Shown: piece by piece, positions 1-9,226 of the stretch | Layout of the letters: each line of letters begins with the position of its first letter | Position numbering within the stretch: position 1 is the stretch's first letter | Origin: Verrucomicrobia bacterium SCGC AAA164-E04 | GTDB taxonomy: Bacteria > Verrucomicrobiota > Verrucomicrobiia > Limisphaerales > AAA164-E04 | Direction: 5' to 3' | DNA length: 52,413 nucleotides | Assembly (NCBI GenBank): GCA_000383715.1 | Contig: KB911895.1 | Location: 24,377 to 76,789, forward strand | Position numbers and translations under genes: made by a program | The notes under the pieces: generated by a model | The model's input: the letters and a program-made list of their open reading frames with translations, nothing else | The model's database searches: none | What the model was told of the DNA's origin: nothing

Positions 1-1
1 G

Positions 2-2336
2 GCTGATGCAGACGTCCTGTTCGTCAGTGTGCGGCGAAGAACGCCCATGGAAGCTCAGATGCAATTGATTCGCACGTTCTTGAATCGGGGGGGGGGCAGT
101 CATTGGCATACGGACATCCAGTCATGCATTCGACCGCGAACCGCCCAGTGCGGATCACTTACGCTGGCAGTCCTTTGATCGCGATGTGCTGGGAGGACAT
201 TATGAAGGGCATTACGGAAACAAGCCACCCATCGACCCTCCATCGAAAATTTCCATACAGGAATCAAAGGAAACGCATCCTGTGTTAAAAGGCATCGAGC
301 AACGTTCTTTTTTATCAACCTCGCATCTTTACAAAAACCGGGAAATGTCGGCCAAGGCGACTGTCTTGATGGATGGGGTGGTTGTGGGCAGGGAGGTCAG
401 GGAACCAGTGACCTGGACGCATGAAACGTCCTCAGGTGGCAGGGTGGTATACACTTCACTGGGCAACACGGGTGATTTCGGAATCCAACCTTTTCGACGT
501 CTGTTACTGAATGCCATCCATTGGGTAGCGGGTCGTGCAGTTCCTGAGCAACTCATTCACCCTGGGCTTAAAGGAGATTTTGATCCGAGTGCTTCCCACA
601 ATGGTTGGGTGCCGATGAATGTGCCTTCAGCATGGGAACAACATCCAAATGGGGCCTTTGCCGATACGGATGGCTTTGGGTGGTATCGTGCATACGTGCA
701 CGTACCAGAAGCCTGGCGTGGTAGTCGTTTGCTGCTGGTGGTCGATGAGGTAAGTGACGTGGATGAAGGTTTTTTCAACGGTATTAAAATCGGTGCCAAT
801 GGTGCCATGCCTCCCCTGTATCAAAACCCTTCGAGTAATATACGCCGCCCTTTCGTGATTGATCCGGACTGGATCCGTTACGGTGAGGACAATCTGATTG
901 CATGGCGTGTTTATGACAAAGGAGGGCAGGGTGGGATATTGAAGGGGCCGGTGCACTTGAGCCGTCGCGATGATGCCATTGATCTTCAGGGAACCTGGTT
1001 GTTTCGCCCCGGAGATGCTCCCTCCTGGAGTCAGTGGGATCACAATCCTGACAGTGCTGAAGCCAAACAAGCATCTGCGCAATTCAAACAAATCGTCGGA
1101 GTTGGGTTTGCCGGTCACGTCGGGATTGTGGACGCGGACATAGGGGGAAGGCAGCGTCGCATCCAGGAGGTTTACGAAAAATTCAAAGGCAATACCAATG
1201 TGCATGCCCTGACTGAAGGGAAGGGAGCTCCGCTACCTCCCGACGCAGCGCTTGAATCTCTCGAGGTAAGCGATGGTTTGAGCATTGATCTCGTTTTGTC
1301 AGAGCCTCTGGTGAAACAGCCCCTCTACATTGATTTTGATGAGCGTGGAAGGATGTGGGTGGTTCAATATATTCAATACCCCAATCCGGCAGGCCTTGAA
1401 GTGTTGACATGGGATAATCATTTGAGAAAAGTTTTTGACGCCGTACCTCCGCCCCCACCATACGATCGGCCAGAGCATCAAAAATTTATAGGTAAAGATA
1501 AGATCACTGTGCATGAGGACACTGACGGTGATGGTGTTTTTGATACCCATAAAACATTTCTGGATGGTCTGAATATGTGTACTTCATTGGCTTTTGATCA
1601 AGAGGGCATATGGGTCATGCATCCACCTTATCTGCTGTTTTATCCAGACCGAAATCATGATGATCAACCCGATGGTCCTCCTGAAGTGCACCTGTCAGGA
1701 TTTGGTTTGGAGGATACTCATTCGATCGCCAACAGCCTGAAGTGGGGGCCTGATGGTTGGCTTTATGGTGCCACCGGAAGCACGGTCACCGCGCGCGTCA
1801 AAGTTGAGCGAGGTAAGTCAAACAAGGTGTATCCTTTTTTTGGTCAAAATATCTGGAGATACCACCCTGTCACACACCATTTTGAATTGTTCGCCGAAGG
1901 AGGGTGGAACACTTTTGGTGTGGATTTTGACAGTAAGGGCGTTACGCCTATTCTTTCAGCTGTGGCTCCTGAAAAAACGATGGAGCGAAAAGATGGCCCA
2001 CACAGTGGAAACCCAGAGGTACGCAAGGCGGTGGCCGCAGGCCTTCCGCAGCATGTCGCCTGGGCATACGAACGCTCCAATGGTGGACGAGGCTTCGGAT
2101 TCACCGGCCTTCACAACCATCTCAACTGGCGGAATCCTGATTTCAGAAAAGTGATCTTGAACGCCATGCTGTGGCTGGCAAAGGCTAAGGTTCCTGAAAA
2201 TGGGATCGATTGCCCGTTGAGCGACGAGCAGATACTCACCAATCTGGATCAAAAGCGTGGCAGAAACCCGCTGGAAATCCTTCGTGATGCCCGCCAAAAC
2301 CAATCTTTCATCAGCCCCGTCAAAGGCGCAAAGTAA
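2..2336 (+). CDS. ThuA / GH2-like / PVC dehydrogenase propeller protein, 5'-partial, frameshifted and fused to a ThuA tail
   Basis: Partial at the window edge. Bases 2-88 encode the start of a ThuA (trehalose-utilisation, class I amidotransferase-like) domain. After the ten-G run at 87-96 the ThuA sequence continues in another frame (AVIGIRTSSHAF, then LGGHYEGHYGN), open to the stop at 2336. Without the shift the longest ORF starts at a GTG at 186. Domain order: ThuA; a jelly-roll like GH2 sugar-binding domains (about 555-980, GWVPMNVPSAWE); the beta-propeller of PVC membrane-bound dehydrogenases (about 1210-1940). The propeller breaks off after GVDFDSKG near 1940 and is followed directly by 131 residues of a ThuA C-terminus (GGRGFGFTGLHNHLNW), homologous to residues 185-290 of the next gene. 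HEAT repeats and the heme domain expected downstream are missing. Probably secreted and carbohydrate-related by family; the present product may be non-functional. Confidence 0.8.
87..96 (+). repeat. G10 homopolymer at the frameshift
   Basis: Ten consecutive G sit exactly where the ThuA coding frame changes. Nine G (or twelve) would make the domain continuous: before the run the protein reads FLNRG, after it AVIGIRTSSHAF in another frame. The tract could be a real hypermutable site or a sequencing length error. Confidence 0.85.
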
Positions 2337-2342
2337 GTACCG

Positions 2343-3215
2343 ATGAAACGATTATTGACACTCGTATTCACTGTCCTTTTGTCAGCAAACCTGCTTGCAC
2401 TCGAGGATAAAAAAATCGTTCTGCTGGCCGGCAGGCCCAGTCACGGCCCGGGAGACCACGAATTTAATGCAGGCTGCATGCTACTTCAGAAATGTCTTGA
2501 AAACATGCCAGGTGTCCAAGTGGAAGTTCACAAGATGGGTTGGCCGAAAGACATTTCGACGCTGGACACTGCTGACGCCATTCTGATTTACGCAGACGGA
2601 GGGAATGGACACCCCGCTATACAGGCTGATCGCATGAAATTGATCGACCGCCTTGCAGAAAAAGGTGTGGGAATTGGATGCGCCCATTATGGGGTGGAAG
2701 TCCCAAAAGGTGACCCTGGAGAAGCCATGCATCGGTGGATCGGCGGGTATTACGAACATCAATTCAGCGTCAATCCAATGTGGTCTCCGAATTTCCTGTC
2801 TTTCCCCAAGCACCCAGTTACTCGAGGTGTGAAACCTTTCAAAGTAAAAGATGAGTGGTATTTCAACATGCGATGGCGCTCCGATATGGGCGGGATTACT
2901 CCTATTTTGACAGCCTCACCAACAGATGATGTGCGTGATGGCCCCTATGTCTGGCCCAAGGGACCCTACCCGCACATAAAAGAAGACAAGGGCCGCAAAG
3001 AAACCATGATGTGGGTGCGCGAGCGTCCAGATGGTGGGCGAGGCTTTGGATTCACTGGTGGGCATCATCACGTGAATTGGGGCAACGATGATTTCCGGAA
3101 AGTGGTGCTTAATGCCTTGTTGTGGATCGCCAAGGTCGAAGTCCCTCCTCAAGGTGTTGTTTCTTTTATTTCTGAGGAAGATCTAAGCAAGAATCTGGAT
3201 CCTAAAGGTAAATAA
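2343..3215 (+). CDS. secreted ThuA domain-containing protein
   Basis: A 290-residue protein with a signal peptide (MKRLLTLVFTVLLSANLLAL). The mature part is a single ThuA domain: KIVLLAGRPSHGPGDHEFNAG at the front, a central IGCAHYGVEVP, and the family tail GGRGFGFTGGHHHVNWG. ThuA is a glutamine-amidotransferase-like fold tied by family to trehalose and other sugar use; its reaction is not settled, and in PVC bacteria it is usually exported. It starts 6 bp after the upstream gene, whose last 131 residues are a paralogous ThuA tail, so two ThuA genes probably once stood in tandem. Two hairpins follow it before the next gene. Confidence 0.85.
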   Translation: MKRLLTLVFTVLLSANLLALEDKKIVLLAGRPSHGPGDHEFNAGCMLLQKCLENMPGVQVEVHKMGWPKDISTLDTADAILIYADGGNGHPAIQADRMKLIDRLAEKGVGIGCAHYGVEVPKGDPGEAMHRWIGGYYEHQFSVNPMWSPNFLSFPKHPVTRGVKPFKVKDEWYFNMRWRSDMGGITPILTASPTDDVRDGPYVWPKGPYPHIKEDKGRKETMMWVRERPDGGRGFGFTGGHHHVNWGNDDFRKVVLNALLWIAKVEVPPQGVVSFISEEDLSKNLDPKGK

Positions 3216-3219
3216 CTAG

Positions 3220-3277
3220 TTCCTGTTATCAGGAAAAGATTGTGAGGGCTCATGTCATGCGTGAGCCCCATTCTTTT
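3220..3277 (+). terminator. double hairpin, likely terminator of the ThuA gene
   Basis: A perfect TTCCTG-TTAT-CAGGAA hairpin at 3220-3235 is followed by GGGCTCA / TGAGCCC (3246-3252 and 3262-3268) and a T-rich stretch ending at 3277. The next start codon is at 3280, so readthrough or a promoter overlapping this region would be needed for that gene. Confidence 0.5.
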
Positions 3278-3279
3278 GC

Positions 3280-5277
3280 ATGTCTGTCGCCTCTCATTTC
3301 TTAATATCATCATCACTGGCTTGGATGACGCTCGTTTCTGCGTGGGCACAAAGTCCAGCTGGGGTGGGCTCCGAATCTGCGAAAGCGCAATTAAAACGTA
3401 TGCAGACAGCTGAAGGTTTGGGGGTTCAATTATTTGCCTCCGAGCCCATGGTGCTGAATCCAACCAGCCTTGATATCGACCCCAGAGGAAGAGTTTGGGT
3501 GACGGAGGGAGTCAATTACCGTCAATGGCAGGCATGGGGTAAATTACGTCCCGACGGGGATCGCATCCTGATCCTCGAAGATAACGATGAGGATGGTAAA
3601 GCCGATAAAAGCACGGTTTTTTATCAAGGCAATGACATTAATTCTGCTCAGGGTATTTGCCTGCTTGAGAATCAAATTTTCGTGGCATGCTCACCTGATA
3701 TCATCGTTTTAACTGATACAGATGGCGATGATAAGGCTGACAAGAAAGAGGTATTATTCACGGGCATTGGAGGCGTTGACCATGACCAGGGCGTGCATGG
3801 ACCTGTCATTGGTCCGGATGGTAAACTCTATTTCAACTTTGGAAACCAGGGTTCACAAATTTCTCATGCCAACGGAAGTCCGGTAACCGATCTGATGGGG
3901 CGCACCGTCAGGGCCGATGGCAACCCATACTGGGGAGGATTGGCATTCCGATGCCGTATGGACGGCAGCAAGTTTGAAGTTATTGGGCATAATTTCCGAA
4001 ATCCATTCGAGCTGGCGGTGGATTCTTTTGGAGCGGTATGGCAATCGGATCAAGCTGACCAGGGAGCCCGGGCAGCGAGGATCAACGAGGTTTTTGAATG
4101 TGGTAATTTTGGATATCTGGATGAGCTGACAGGAGCCAGATGGATTGAGAACCGTCTTAATATGGCGAAGGAAATCCCTCTGAGGCATTGGCACGAGCAT
4201 GATCCCGGTGTGATACCGGCCCTTTTGAATATTGGCGAAGGGCTACCAAAAGGCATCATTGTCTATGAGGGAACTTTGTTACCCACTCAATTCCAGAACC
4301 AAATCATCTATTGCGACTCACAGAAGCAAGCGGTCCACGGATTATTAACGGAAAAGATCGGCGATGGAGGAAAAACTGTCATTCAGAATATCTTATCGTC
4401 TAAGCATCCATGGTTTCGCCCCTGTGATGTAGGCACTGCACCAGACGGATCGCTGATGATTGCTGATTGGAACGATGCCACAAGCGCGGAAAACCTGATG
4501 ACAGACCAGCAACTGGGTTCAATGAGTGGACGTATCTATCGCATCGCACCTCTTGAGAGAACAAATTATACCATCCTGCAACCATCCCTTGATTCAGGAA
4601 AAAGGGCCGTTCAGGCGTTGAAATCTCCAAATGCTTCAACGAGATATTCCGCTTGGAGGCGCTTGAAGGAAATTGGTAATAAAGCCACACCTGAACTACT
4701 CGCACTTTGGCGCAGCACCACACCTCATTTCAGAGCGCGGGCACTTCACTTACTGGGGCGCCTCAAATATGCGTCAAATCCTTATTTGATCGAAGCAATG
4801 AGCGATGAAAATGCGTCCGTTCGAGCCACAGCCATAAGAATAGCTCGTGAGCAAAAAATGCGTGTTATTGATTTAATTAAACGCGCGGTCAGAGACGCAT
4901 CTCCTGCGGTGCGACGAGAGTGCGCCATTGCATTGAATCACTCAAAATCCACTCTTGCTCCTGAATTATGGGCAACAATCGCCATGCAATACAGCGGTAA
5001 GGACCGGTTCTATCTGGAAGCTCTGGGTATCGGGGCTCAAGGCAATGAAGACGCCTTTTTTGAGGCTTGGATGAACCTGGTGAACGATGATTGGAATACC
5101 CCAGCAGGACGGGATATTATATGGAGAAGCCGAAGCAAGTTCACACCAGCAAAACTGGTTCTATTCATCAAGGACCCGTCAATCGATGAGTCAGAAAAAA
5201 CTCGCTATCGCAGAGCATTGGATTTTTTAGAAGGCCCGGAAAAAGATGCCGCTCTTCTACAGTTACTGGGTGAATAA
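3280..5277 (+). CDS. PVC-type membrane-bound dehydrogenase propeller with HEAT repeats, no heme domain
   Basis: A 665-residue exported protein (signal peptide to about residue 23, cleavage near SAWAQS). Residues 40-420 are the propeller of the Planctomycete/Verrucomicrobia membrane-bound dehydrogenase family (GVQLFASEPMVLNP, WVTEGVNYR, GHNFRNPFELAVD, WFRPCDVGTAPDGSLMIADW). Two calcium-type acidic loops, DNDEDGKAD (101-109) and DTDGDDKAD (146-154), lie in the blades. HEAT-like helical repeats occupy about 430-560. Family members often run past 900 residues into a cytochrome c-like domain; this one stops after the HEAT region and has no CxxCH anywhere. A periplasmic role in sugar or alcohol oxidation is a family-level guess. 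It converges on galK with only 2 bp between stop codons. Confidence 0.82.
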   Translation: MSVASHFLISSSLAWMTLVSAWAQSPAGVGSESAKAQLKRMQTAEGLGVQLFASEPMVLNPTSLDIDPRGRVWVTEGVNYRQWQAWGKLRPDGDRILILEDNDEDGKADKSTVFYQGNDINSAQGICLLENQIFVACSPDIIVLTDTDGDDKADKKEVLFTGIGGVDHDQGVHGPVIGPDGKLYFNFGNQGSQISHANGSPVTDLMGRTVRADGNPYWGGLAFRCRMDGSKFEVIGHNFRNPFELAVDSFGAVWQSDQADQGARAARINEVFECGNFGYLDELTGARWIENRLNMAKEIPLRHWHEHDPGVIPALLNIGEGLPKGIIVYEGTLLPTQFQNQIIYCDSQKQAVHGLLTEKIGDGGKTVIQNILSSKHPWFRPCDVGTAPDGSLMIADWNDATSAENLMTDQQLGSMSGRIYRIAPLERTNYTILQPSLDSGKRAVQALKSPNASTRYSAWRRLKEIGNKATPELLALWRSTTPHFRARALHLLGRLKYASNPYLIEAMSDENASVRATAIRIAREQKMRVIDLIKRAVRDASPAVRRECAIALNHSKSTLAPELWATIAMQYSGKDRFYLEALGIGAQGNEDAFFEAWMNLVNDDWNTPAGRDIIWRSRSKFTPAKLVLFIKDPSIDESEKTRYRRALDFLEGPEKDAALLQLLGE

Positions 5278-5279
5278 GA

Positions 5280-6446
5280 CTACAATTTACTCAATGTACA
5301 ACCAGCAGAGGGTTGCGTGAGAAAGAAGTCTGCAGAAATACCAAATACCTGAAGGTAATCATGGGCAATGATTTGGGTGACCCTTTCCACGGCTTCAGGT
5401 TCGACCAAACTCACGGCACAACCACCAAAACCCCCACCTGTGATACGACAACCATAAACACCTTCCCGACCTCCTAGACTTTGCATCCGATTGACAATCC
5501 AATCCAATTCAGGGCAGGAAACTTCGAAATCGTCGCGCAGTGAAAAATGACTTTGATAAAGTAATTCCCCCAATGACTGATAGTCACTTGCCTGAATTCG
5601 CTCGCATGCTTCCAGTGTCCGATGCATTTCAGAAATCACGTGTCGTCCACGCCGCAATTCCACTTCATCCAACTTGCCAGCGGATCCCAATAATTGCTCC
5701 ATGGAAACAGATCTCCAGGATGCGCTGCCCAGCTTGAAAAGTGCAGATTCACATTGTGCCCTGCGGGATGCATATCCTCCATCCGTCAGCGCATGTTTCA
5801 CGTTGGAATTGATGATCAATAGTGCCGGAAATTGCTCGCCTGCTTTGATGAGTTCATGCGTATTTGATTGGCAGTCGATTTTCAGAAAATGATCTTTCCG
5901 GGCCAGGCCTACGACAAACTGATCCATGATGCCGCAAGGCATCCCTACAAAATCACTTTCAACTTGCTGACACTTCAAGGCTTTCGCCACAGGATCCAAT
6001 TCAAGGCCCCAAACTTCCCCAATTAACGTGGCAAACGCCATTTCCAAAGCAGCGCTGCTGCTCAATCCGCTGCCATATGGAACATCTGATGCAATCGCTA
6101 ATTTCAGTCCCACTGGTCTCGTTTCAAGGCGTCTCCAGTATTCTACGACACCTATCACATAATCCGTCCATTTTCCGGAAGGAAGGAGCGGAGCATCCAA
6201 AGAAAACTGCACCTGTTGCTTTTCCTGCTCAGAATAGATCAGGATTTCCGGATGATTCACAGGAGAGGCAGCGATACTCAATCGACGATCAATGGCAGCT
6301 GGCAATACGAATCCATCGTTATAATCAATATGCTCTCCAATGAGATTAACCCGGCCCGGAGCATGGGCTACCCACTTGGGTGTTGATCCGAATTGTGCCT
6401 CGTAGCTGGCAATCGATCTTTGAAAAGATGTCACGGAATCAGACAA
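5280..6446 (-). CDS. galK: galactokinase
   Basis: A 388-residue GHMP kinase that phosphorylates D-galactose at C1 with ATP, first committed step of the Leloir pathway, cytoplasmic. The galactokinase signature GRVNLIGEHIDYN is at 31-43, the GHMP ATP loop GSGLSSSAA at 125-133, the catalytic Asp in CGIMDQ (D175), and motif 3 RITGGGFGG at 334-342. Length matches the family. The proposed start is TTG at 6446; a GTG four codons in is the alternative, and no ATG fits. It lies 61 bp downstream of the oxidoreductase on the same strand, suggesting an esterase-oxidoreductase-galK operon. No galT or galE is in the window. Confidence 0.96.
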   Translation of the reverse strand: MSDSVTSFQRSIASYEAQFGSTPKWVAHAPGRVNLIGEHIDYNDGFVLPAAIDRRLSIAASPVNHPEILIYSEQEKQQVQFSLDAPLLPSGKWTDYVIGVVEYWRRLETRPVGLKLAIASDVPYGSGLSSSAALEMAFATLIGEVWGLELDPVAKALKCQQVESDFVGMPCGIMDQFVVGLARKDHFLKIDCQSNTHELIKAGEQFPALLIINSNVKHALTDGGYASRRAQCESALFKLGSASWRSVSMEQLLGSAGKLDEVELRRGRHVISEMHRTLEACERIQASDYQSLGELLYQSHFSLRDDFEVSCPELDWIVNRMQSLGGREGVYGCRITGGGFGGCAVSLVEPEAVERVTQIIAHDYLQVFGISADFFLTQPSAGCTLSKL

Positions 6447-6507
6447 AACTGTATATCAAAACTGTTCTTGGCACAGGGGGGGCTATCCACGTTTTGCAGT
6501 CAAGGAG

Positions 6508-7863
6508 CTAGATTTTCCAGGGTTTCCGGTAACTCCTATCCAACAAAGCATTCGCCTCAGGATCATCCAAGACCCTCTCGACGCGCGCATCGTATTTTAG
6601 TTTGCGCCCCAGCTGGTGAGATGCATATCCCAAATGACCGGGCGAAATGGATCGATGACCCGTCTCCGCCGGGGCGATGCATTCCTTGCGCTGCGCCACA
6701 CCTTCAATGAAATTACGGATGTGATTACTTGATTGATATACCTTTGCGGGGCCGGGATTAAAATCCTTGGCCACCCACCGTGAATCAGATGCCTCTAACT
6801 TGCCTCGATTGACATAAATCCATCCGTTCTCGCCAATCCACTTGGTTCCCATTTGAAATCTTGAGCCGATCAACCACTCTATCTGGCCTGGGTAAAGGCA
6901 TTGTATCTCGAATTCCACAGGTGTGTCATAGGCCGGAGTACTGGATTCGGTCCATCCGACCGCTTCAACTTCAATAGGGCCTGAATCATCCATTCCTGCA
7001 CCCCAATGTGCAATATCGTTATGATGACCAATCCAGTCCATGATGTTGCCGCCACCATAAGCCAGATGTCCTCGCCATAATTGATGATGACGTGCCCGCA
7101 TGTAAGGAAGCAATGGCGCTGGGCCAGACCAGAAATCGTAATCCAAACTCTCAGGGATGGGTTCGGTCACAGCGGGAATACTTGGTTCTTTGTAGCCCGC
7201 AGGCAACCCGACCTCAACACGTTTGATCGAACCTAAGTGCCCGTTACGGACCAGCTCAACGGCACGATGAAAATTTCCTGTTGATCTCTGTTGTGATCCG
7301 GTTTGAAAAATGGCCTTTCGTCTCAACACTTCGCGGTAAATCATTTTTCCTTCCATGAAAGTATGAGTAACCGGCTTTTCGCAATAAACGTCTTTCCCGT
7401 GCTTGAGTGCTTCCATGACCTGGTGGTAATGCCAATGATCAGGCGAAGCGACCACAATGGCATCCACATCCTGACGAGCACATAGAACACGAAAATCCTT
7501 GTCCGCATGACAGCCCTTGAAATTCCCGGATTTCTGTTTGTCTCCGTAGTATTGATCCACAGCACGTCTGGCCGCATTCAGACCAAATACTCGGCCTTTA
7601 CCCCAGGCATTGGATCGGTAGTGCTCCAAATCCACATCACAGACAGCGGTAACCTGAACGTCTGATTGCCTCAAAAAGGATTGCATGAGAGCAGACCCCC
7701 TGCCCCCTAGACCAATCACTCCGATGTTCAACCGATTCGATGGAGAGATATTCCTCGATTGCCCTCTCGCAATCAAAGGAACCACAAGACCTGCGGCAGA
7801 AAGCGCAATACTTTGTCGAAGGAATTGACGACGATTCAAAGGTGAGCAAGCTTGCGTAGACAT
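6508..7863 (-). CDS. Gfo/Idh/MocA family oxidoreductase, Tat-exported
   Basis: A 451-residue NAD(P)-dependent sugar-type oxidoreductase. The N-terminus has a twin-arginine signal (NRRQFLRQ, RR at 11-12, then a hydrophobic stretch to about 33), so it should be exported folded with its cofactor. The Rossmann loop GVIGLGGRG is at 48-56 and the family EKP motif at 162-164, with DAIVVASPDHWHYH before it. The C-terminal domain contains GGNIMDWIGHHNDIAHW. Family members oxidise or epimerise sugars and inositols; the substrate cannot be read from sequence. It sits 39 bp after the SGNH esterase and 61 bp before galK, which fits glycan catabolism. The ATG at 7863 gives an intact Tat signal. Confidence 0.92.
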   Translation of the reverse strand: MSTQACSPLNRRQFLRQSIALSAAGLVVPLIARGQSRNISPSNRLNIGVIGLGGRGSALMQSFLRQSDVQVTAVCDVDLEHYRSNAWGKGRVFGLNAARRAVDQYYGDKQKSGNFKGCHADKDFRVLCARQDVDAIVVASPDHWHYHQVMEALKHGKDVYCEKPVTHTFMEGKMIYREVLRRKAIFQTGSQQRSTGNFHRAVELVRNGHLGSIKRVEVGLPAGYKEPSIPAVTEPIPESLDYDFWSGPAPLLPYMRARHHQLWRGHLAYGGGNIMDWIGHHNDIAHWGAGMDDSGPIEVEAVGWTESSTPAYDTPVEFEIQCLYPGQIEWLIGSRFQMGTKWIGENGWIYVNRGKLEASDSRWVAKDFNPGPAKVYQSSNHIRNFIEGVAQRKECIAPAETGHRSISPGHLGYASHQLGRKLKYDARVERVLDDPEANALLDRSYRKPWKI

Positions 7864-7902
7864 GGTTGCATGCTATGAAATAAGCCCTGCCTTGAAAGAA
7901 AA

Positions 7903-9093
7903 TTATTGACTCAAAACGGACTCTAGCCAAGGTGCCACCGCATCAAACCACCGAAGCCCATGCTCCTTCAGACCTTCTGCACTGAAATGGACTCCCTGAC
8001 CATTTCGCTCTCTGAAATGCCCCTTGATCGCATCAGAATCCGGCCCCTTTAAAACAATTCCGTCTCGCCAAAGTGAGGTCTGAGCTTCACGTATTCCAAC
8101 CGAGCTTTCATCTCCGGGAATGTGATAACTCACAAGAGCCACAAACCATGGAACATCCCTTGAAATCGCTTTCCTCGAGGAGAGAATAAGCTTTTCAAGA
8201 TATTCGCGATAAAGCTTTCCGGGAAGCGTGCGCGCAGGATCTCTCTGATTCGCATCACTTTCACCCTGGTGCCAGAGCACTGCACGAAATCGCTGAGCCT
8301 GCAGCGATCTCATTCTGCCTATCAACATGTCATGGGCTTCCCCCTTACTGGTCCATTCACCATTAGCCAGCAACTCTACTCGTCCAGTCAGTGTTGGAGG
8401 GTTGGGAAACCGACTCCCGGCAGGCAACCATTCACGCACACTTGTCGCCCCTATGCCACACGCCACGACACCAATCGGGACCTGAAAATACCGGGCCATG
8501 GCATCACCAAAAACTGGAATGAAACTTCCACCTTTGCCACTGGCACCTGGTTGCGGATCATCCGCAATACGCCAATGGATTCCGTCAAAAGCTGAAACCA
8601 TTCCGGAAAGAACTCTCTGGCGTTCCTCTCCATGGTTGGCAGAATTGGATTGCCCGGCGACGATAAACAATTCACCCACGCCAACATGGGGAATGATGTA
8701 TTCCCCCATGGAAACACCTCCCTTGATGATCCGTAATTCCACTTGATGCCAGCCTCCCGCGGGCACTTCGACGTTACAATCGATAGATTCATTTTTAAGA
8801 GCTGTTTCCGTATCGATCCAATCCTTGTTCGGATGGTCGCCAAGCCGAAATTGCAAGATCGATGCTGCAGCGTCCAATCCCTCTACTGTCCCTTTGATGG
8901 TTATTTGACCTGATTCAAGAGACTCTCGTTGGAACACTTGGTAATCCAGAGGTGATTGGATATTCCATTGGATATCAGCTAGATTTTGAGTGAGCCCAAG
9001 GCAGTGAAAGGCCAACGCAAGCGAAGAGGGAAATAATCGTCCTTTCAAAGTGTTGAGGCACTTTTTAACTCGCATCATTGGGTCGTGGTTCAT
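7903..9093 (-). CDS. sialate O-acetylesterase-like SGNH hydrolase
   Basis: A 396-residue exported esterase of the sialate O-acetylesterase (DUF303/SASA) type. The nucleophile block is LFIVAGQSNSANHG with Ser149; further family blocks are VVACGIGATSVREWLP, AVLWHQGESDAN (274-282) and GVHFSAEGLKEHG near the end, holding the catalytic His. Such enzymes remove acetyl groups from sialic acids or plant and algal glycans. Met1 and Met6/Met7 are all possible starts; the inner MMRVKK start gives the cleaner signal peptide (hydrophobic core SSLALAFHCLGL). First gene of a probable three-gene minus-strand operon. Confidence 0.88.
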   Translation of the reverse strand: MNHDPMMRVKKCLNTLKGRLFPSSLALAFHCLGLTQNLADIQWNIQSPLDYQVFQRESLESGQITIKGTVEGLDAAASILQFRLGDHPNKDWIDTETALKNESIDCNVEVPAGGWHQVELRIIKGGVSMGEYIIPHVGVGELFIVAGQSNSANHGEERQRVLSGMVSAFDGIHWRIADDPQPGASGKGGSFIPVFGDAMARYFQVPIGVVACGIGATSVREWLPAGSRFPNPPTLTGRVELLANGEWTSKGEAHDMLIGRMRSLQAQRFRAVLWHQGESDANQRDPARTLPGKLYREYLEKLILSSRKAISRDVPWFVALVSYHIPGDESSVGIREAQTSLWRDGIVLKGPDSDAIKGHFRERNGQGVHFSAEGLKEHGLRWFDAVAPWLESVLSQ

Positions 9094-9143
9094 TGAGTCA
9101 TTGTGCGGTTGATGATTGGCTTAGGTCCAAGGATTCCATCAGT

Positions 9144-9186
9144 AAAATAAAAAAGACCTGTTCGGCGAAGAATGCCGAACAGATCT
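9144..9186 (-). terminator. Rho-independent terminator of the PFOR gene
   Basis: On the minus strand a stem GATCTGTTCGGC / GCCGAACAGGTC with a 7-nt loop (plus-strand arms 9155-9166 and 9174-9185) is followed by TTTTTTATTTT (plus-strand 9144-9154). It lies 40 bp after the PFOR stop and separates that gene from the esterase operon. Confidence 0.9.
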
Positions 9187-9226
9187 TGTCATTAAGTTTT
9201 TTGAGTTGACGTAGAGTTCCCTGTGT

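Noticed and set aside
5270..5285. Overlapping convergent stops of the propeller gene and galK as a regulatory device
   Set aside because: Close convergent ends are common in compact genomes; the kinase-like pair and hydrolase (35572/35578) do the same.
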